From JAJDNS01 sp963578825 (lineage in GTDB: Bacteria > Acidobacteriota > Vicinamibacteria > Fen-336): 64,000 nt of DNA. The translations under genes and the position numbers were made by a program. Positions within the stretch are counted from its first letter, which is position 1. Every line of letters starts with the position of its first letter. Of this stretch, positions 61,504 through 64,000 are shown piece after piece. The notes below the pieces were generated by a model, which ran no database searches, had not been told where the DNA came from, and saw nothing but the letters and a program-made list of their open reading frames with translations. Location: NCBI GenBank assembly GCA_963578825.1, contig CAUZDW010000006.1, forward strand, positions 83,918-147,917. Reading direction: 5' to 3'.

Positions 61504-63423
61504 ATGAGCTCCGGGGCCCCCTTGCCATCGCGCGCCGATCCCACGGCGGAGGATCTCGACCGCGCCCTCGTCCGGCTGGGCTACACCGAGTTCCGGGCGG
61601 GCCAGCGGGAGTCCATCGAGACGCTCCTCGCGACTCGTCGACTCCTGCTGGTCGCACCGACGGGTGGCGGGAAGAGCCTCACCTACCAGCTGCCCGCCAC
61701 GCTGCTCCCCGGCACCACGCTGGTCATCTCGCCGCTCATCGCGCTGATGAACGACCAGGTCCGGGCCCTCGAGGCCCGGGGCGTGCCCGCCACCTTCCTC
61801 TCCGCCACCCTCGCCGGCGACGAGGTGCGGCGACGGATGGCCCGGATCTCCGCCGGTGAGTACAAGATCGTCTATGTGGCGCCGGAGCGGCTCGCTTTCC
61901 CGGGCTTCCGGAGCCTCCTGCGAAAGATCGAGATCCCGCTCATCGCCGTGGACGAAGCTCATTGCATCAGCGAGTGGGGCCACGACTTTCGTCCGGACTA
62001 CATGCAGATCGGCGAGCTGACGTCCGAGCTGAGCTACGCGCGTGTTCTGGCCTGCACCGCCACCGCCACGCCCGTCGTGCGGGACGAGATCCTGGCACGA
62101 CTCGGCCTGGGAGCCGACACGGCCCAGATCCTCCAGGGCTTCGCGCGCCCCAACCTGGCTCTGCGGGTGATCGAGGTGGGGCGAAGCGCGGACCGACCGG
62201 CACACGTCGATGCCCTGCTGGCGGAAGCGCTGGGAGCGCCGGGCTCGGGTGGAGGTGTGGCCATCGTCTACTCTCCCACACGCCGGGGAGCCGAGCAGGA
62301 GGCCGCGCGCCTCGAGGGCCGCGGCTGGAAGACCGCGCCCTACCACGCCGGCCTCGACCCGGGCGAGCGGGCCCGGGCCAGCCGTGCCTTTGCCGAGGGG
62401 ACCGTCGAGGTGATCGCAGCGACCGTCGCCTTTGGAATGGGCATCGACCGTCCCGACGTCCGCGCGGTCATCCACCTGGCGCCGCCGGGCTCGATCGAGT
62501 CCTACTACCAGGAGGTCGGGAGGGCCGGACGAGACGGGGCGCCGGCGTTCGGGTTGCTCCTCGTCTCCCCGGGGGACATGGCGCTGCGCCGCCGCCTGCT
62601 GGAACGAGGCGGAGGCGTGGCGCCCGAGGTCCTGGAGCACAAGTGGAACCTGTTCCTCGAGCTCATGCGCTGGGCGGAAGGGGGTAGCTGCCGGCACGAC
62701 GCCATCCTTCGCTACTTCGGAGACGAGGCCGAGACCCTGGCCGGCTGCGGCCGTTGCGATTCGTGCGGTCGTCTCTCGCACGGCTCACCGAGCCAGGACC
62801 CCGAAACGGTGAGCCTCGTGGTGAGAAAGGCCCTGAGCGCGGTCGCGCGGGTGCACGAGCGTTTCGGGCTCACCGCCGCCGTTCACCTGCTGCGCGGGAG
62901 CGCCGACCCCCGGCTCTCCCGGGCCGGCCTCGACCGCACACCCACGTGGGGAGTCCTGAAGGAGCACTCCGAGGAGTGGCTTCTCCGGCTGCTCCGCCGC
63001 TGCGTGACGGCCGGTTGGGTGGACTTCACGTCCGGAGACCGCCCCATGGTCCGGCTGACGGGCCAGGGGCGCGCCGTGATGAAGGCCGAGGCGCCGGCCC
63101 GGCTGCTGCTCCCAGCGAACGTCCAGCGGGCCCGGGCGCCATCGCGAGGACGGGCGACACCATCGCCCGTCCTCGAGGGCGATGTCGACGAGGCGCTGTT
63201 CGAGGCACTGCGCCGCTACCGGCTGCACACGGCCCGGGACGAGGGCGTGCCGCCATACGTCGTCGCCGGCGACCGAACGCTGCGGGAGATTGCCGTCGTC
63301 CGGCCGACCAGCCTCGACGAGCTGGGCACCATCTACGGAATCGGCCCTGCCAAGGCTGTGAAGTACGGCCAGGCGCTCCTCGATGTCGTGGCCCGCGAGG
63401 CGGCCGCATCGTCGGCACCGTGA
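61504..63423 (+). CDS. recQ: ATP-dependent DNA helicase RecQ
   Basis: 3'-5' superfamily 2 helicase for recombination and fork repair. Motif 0 GYTEFRAGQRESI, Walker A APTGGGKSL, DEAH box AVDEAHCISEWGHDFRPDY, motif III CTATATP, motif V/VI TVAFGMGIDRPDVR and QEVGRAGRDG. The RecQ zinc site (Cys in GGSCRHDAIL, AGCGRCDSC) and the RQC and HRDC domains (GVPPYVVAGDRTL, IYGIGPAKAVKYG) follow. 639 residues from 61504. No partner repair gene is adjacent. Confidence 0.95.
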   Translation: MSSGAPLPSRADPTAEDLDRALVRLGYTEFRAGQRESIETLLATRRLLLVAPTGGGKSLTYQLPATLLPGTTLVISPLIALMNDQVRALEARGVPATFLSATLAGDEVRRRMARISAGEYKIVYVAPERLAFPGFRSLLRKIEIPLIAVDEAHCISEWGHDFRPDYMQIGELTSELSYARVLACTATATPVVRDEILARLGLGADTAQILQGFARPNLALRVIEVGRSADRPAHVDALLAEALGAPGSGGGVAIVYSPTRRGAEQEAARLEGRGWKTAPYHAGLDPGERARASRAFAEGTVEVIAATVAFGMGIDRPDVRAVIHLAPPGSIESYYQEVGRAGRDGAPAFGLLLVSPGDMALRRRLLERGGGVAPEVLEHKWNLFLELMRWAEGGSCRHDAILRYFGDEAETLAGCGRCDSCGRLSHGSPSQDPETVSLVVRKALSAVARVHERFGLTAAVHLLRGSADPRLSRAGLDRTPTWGVLKEHSEEWLLRLLRRCVTAGWVDFTSGDRPMVRLTGQGRAVMKAEAPARLLLPANVQRARAPSRGRATPSPVLEGDVDEALFEALRRYRLHTARDEGVPPYVVAGDRTLREIAVVRPTSLDELGTIYGIGPAKAVKYGQALLDVVAREAAASSAP

Positions 63424-63503
63424 CCTGGAGCGGTGCTGAATTCGCGAGGATTGGTGCACGTGTGCTACGACACGGTCACTTTCTCGAAAAGGACACCAGA
63501 ATC

Positions 63504-63878
63504 ATGAAGACTCACCTCACCCGCACTCTCGTCGTTGCATGTGCCGCCGCCGTCCTTCTCGCCCCGCTGGCCCAGGCCGGCGACGCGAGCAAGATCGTCG
63601 GAGCCTGGGAGCTCGTCGCCTCGACACCGGACGGCGACCTGCCTTCGGTCCTCACGATCACCGAGGCCGGCGGAGCTCTCGAGGCCGAGCTCAAGATCGA
63701 CGGCATGGCGCGGCGCGTCACCGACCCGAAGATGGAAGGCAACGTCTTTCAGATGACGGTTCACGTCGACGGCATCCCTTACGACGTCGAGGCGACCGTT
63801 GAAGGCGACTCCTTCGAGGGAACCTGGTCTGGAACCGAAGCCAGCGGCACGCTGAAGGGCACGCGACACCCTAGCTAG
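63504..63878 (+). CDS. Small secreted beta-rich protein of unknown function
   Basis: 124 residues: signal peptide (VVACAAAVLLAPLAQAGDA) followed by KIVGAWELVAST, LTITEAGGALEAELKI and FEGTWSGTEASGTLKGTR, repeated short strands as in lipocalin-like or DUF-type exported proteins. An AAGGA site precedes the ATG. Its TAG stop coincides with the left end of the IS630-type element: T and A look like the target dinucleotide and the G like the first IS base, so the original C-terminus may have been slightly longer. Confidence 0.7.
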   Translation: MKTHLTRTLVVACAAAVLLAPLAQAGDASKIVGAWELVASTPDGDLPSVLTITEAGGALEAELKIDGMARRVTDPKMEGNVFQMTVHVDGIPYDVEATVEGDSFEGTWSGTEASGTLKGTRHPS

Positions 63879-64000
63879 TGTCCTGTTACCGAAATTCGCC
63901 TGATAAATAGAGTGACGTGTGGCCCAATAACGGGCATGAGATCAGGACGCCCGAAGGCTGAACTGGTGCTGAGTCGGGAGGAGCGTGAAACCCTCGAAAG
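63876..64000 (+). mobile_element. IS630 family element, left end (runs off the window)
   Basis: TA at 63876 followed by GTGTCCTGTTACC resembles the outer end of IS630-type elements, which insert at TA. A low-GC stretch of about 45 bases, unlike the surroundings, leads to the transposase start at 63936. The right end lies outside the window. Confidence 0.6.
63936..64000 (+). CDS. IS630 family transposase, N-terminal 21 residues (partial)
   Basis: The ATG at 63936 opens MRSGRPKAELVLSREERETL, the usual start of IS630-type transposases (GRPKAxLxLSxxER, the first helix-turn-helix). The rest is beyond the right edge, so whether it is intact cannot be told. Confidence 0.65.
   Translation, partial: MRSGRPKAELVLSREERETLE

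Noticed and set aside
60379..62781. Leftward open frame of 800 codons over the NuoF-like and recQ genes
   Set aside because: Shadow of three supported genes; no domain or start signal.
1..64000. CRISPR arrays, tRNA or rRNA genes
   Set aside because: No spaced direct repeats and no tRNA T-arm-like or rRNA sequence were recognised by eye; a covariance-model search was not possible.

Overview
The window is a GC-rich, gene-dense bacterial stretch that reads like an Acidobacteriota or a related soil/sediment phylum. The main pointers are a Ser/Thr kinase fused to TolB/WD40-like repeats, a WD40-amidohydrolase fusion, a DPP-IV type peptidase, planctomycete-type DUF1549/DUF1553 plus DUF1501 genes, and sulfatases. 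Porins, lipoproteins and LPS-type envelope functions indicate a Gram-negative cell. The assignment rests on gene content only. No rRNA, tRNA or CRISPR array was found.

Layout. 0-1.5 kb: the end of a hybrid histidine kinase and a convergent receiver/ATPase gene split by a frameshift. 1.7-6.2 kb: a LysM lytic transglycosylase, a frameshifted secreted protein, a deleted esterase and a dicarboxylate/amino acid symporter. 6.3-10.5 kb: a divergent biotin locus, bioB-bioA leftward and bioF-bioD rightward. 10.5-21.1 kb: a porin, then a rightward block of sulfatase, kinase-WD40, haem/LamG DUF1553 protein and DUF1501 protein, probably exported polymer degradation. 21.2-31.5 kb: a ROK kinase/DPP-IV operon, a beta-barrel, membrane proteins of unknown role (one broken into four frames), two SDR dehydrogenases and an exported alpha/beta hydrolase. 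31.7-41.6 kb: apaH, a metal-dependent hydrolase, a YghZ-type aldo-keto reductase with a small lipoprotein, a FadL-like porin, an acid phosphatase, a bile-acid-type symporter, an FAD/YHS chimera with a palindromic operator, an AraC regulator and PIN-PhoH. 41.9-48.2 kb: a metallophosphatase, two truncated genes back to back, YqgE, a GT39-like membrane glycosyltransferase coupled to a Na+/H+ antiporter, a deleted ligand-gated channel and an RRM protein. 48.4-54.6 kb: a Zn-finger protein coupled to a WD40-amidohydrolase, a decayed gene and a second sulfatase. 55-64 kb: glgC, an EI24 membrane protein, a PDZ/LON/ErpA cluster, an orphan NuoF-like flavoprotein coupled to a multi-TM protein, RecQ, a small secreted protein and the left end of an IS630-type element.

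Three window-wide patterns stand out. First, more than a dozen genes carry single-base frameshifts, many in G or C runs, which points to uncorrected long-read errors; a few genes also show internal deletions or stops that look like real decay or assembly collapse. Second, many start codons sit 5-9 bases after a TANNNT hexamer, suggesting common leaderless transcripts. Third, several stop codons are embedded in, or immediately followed by, strong hairpins without a T-tract, placed like terminators and sometimes shared by convergent genes.
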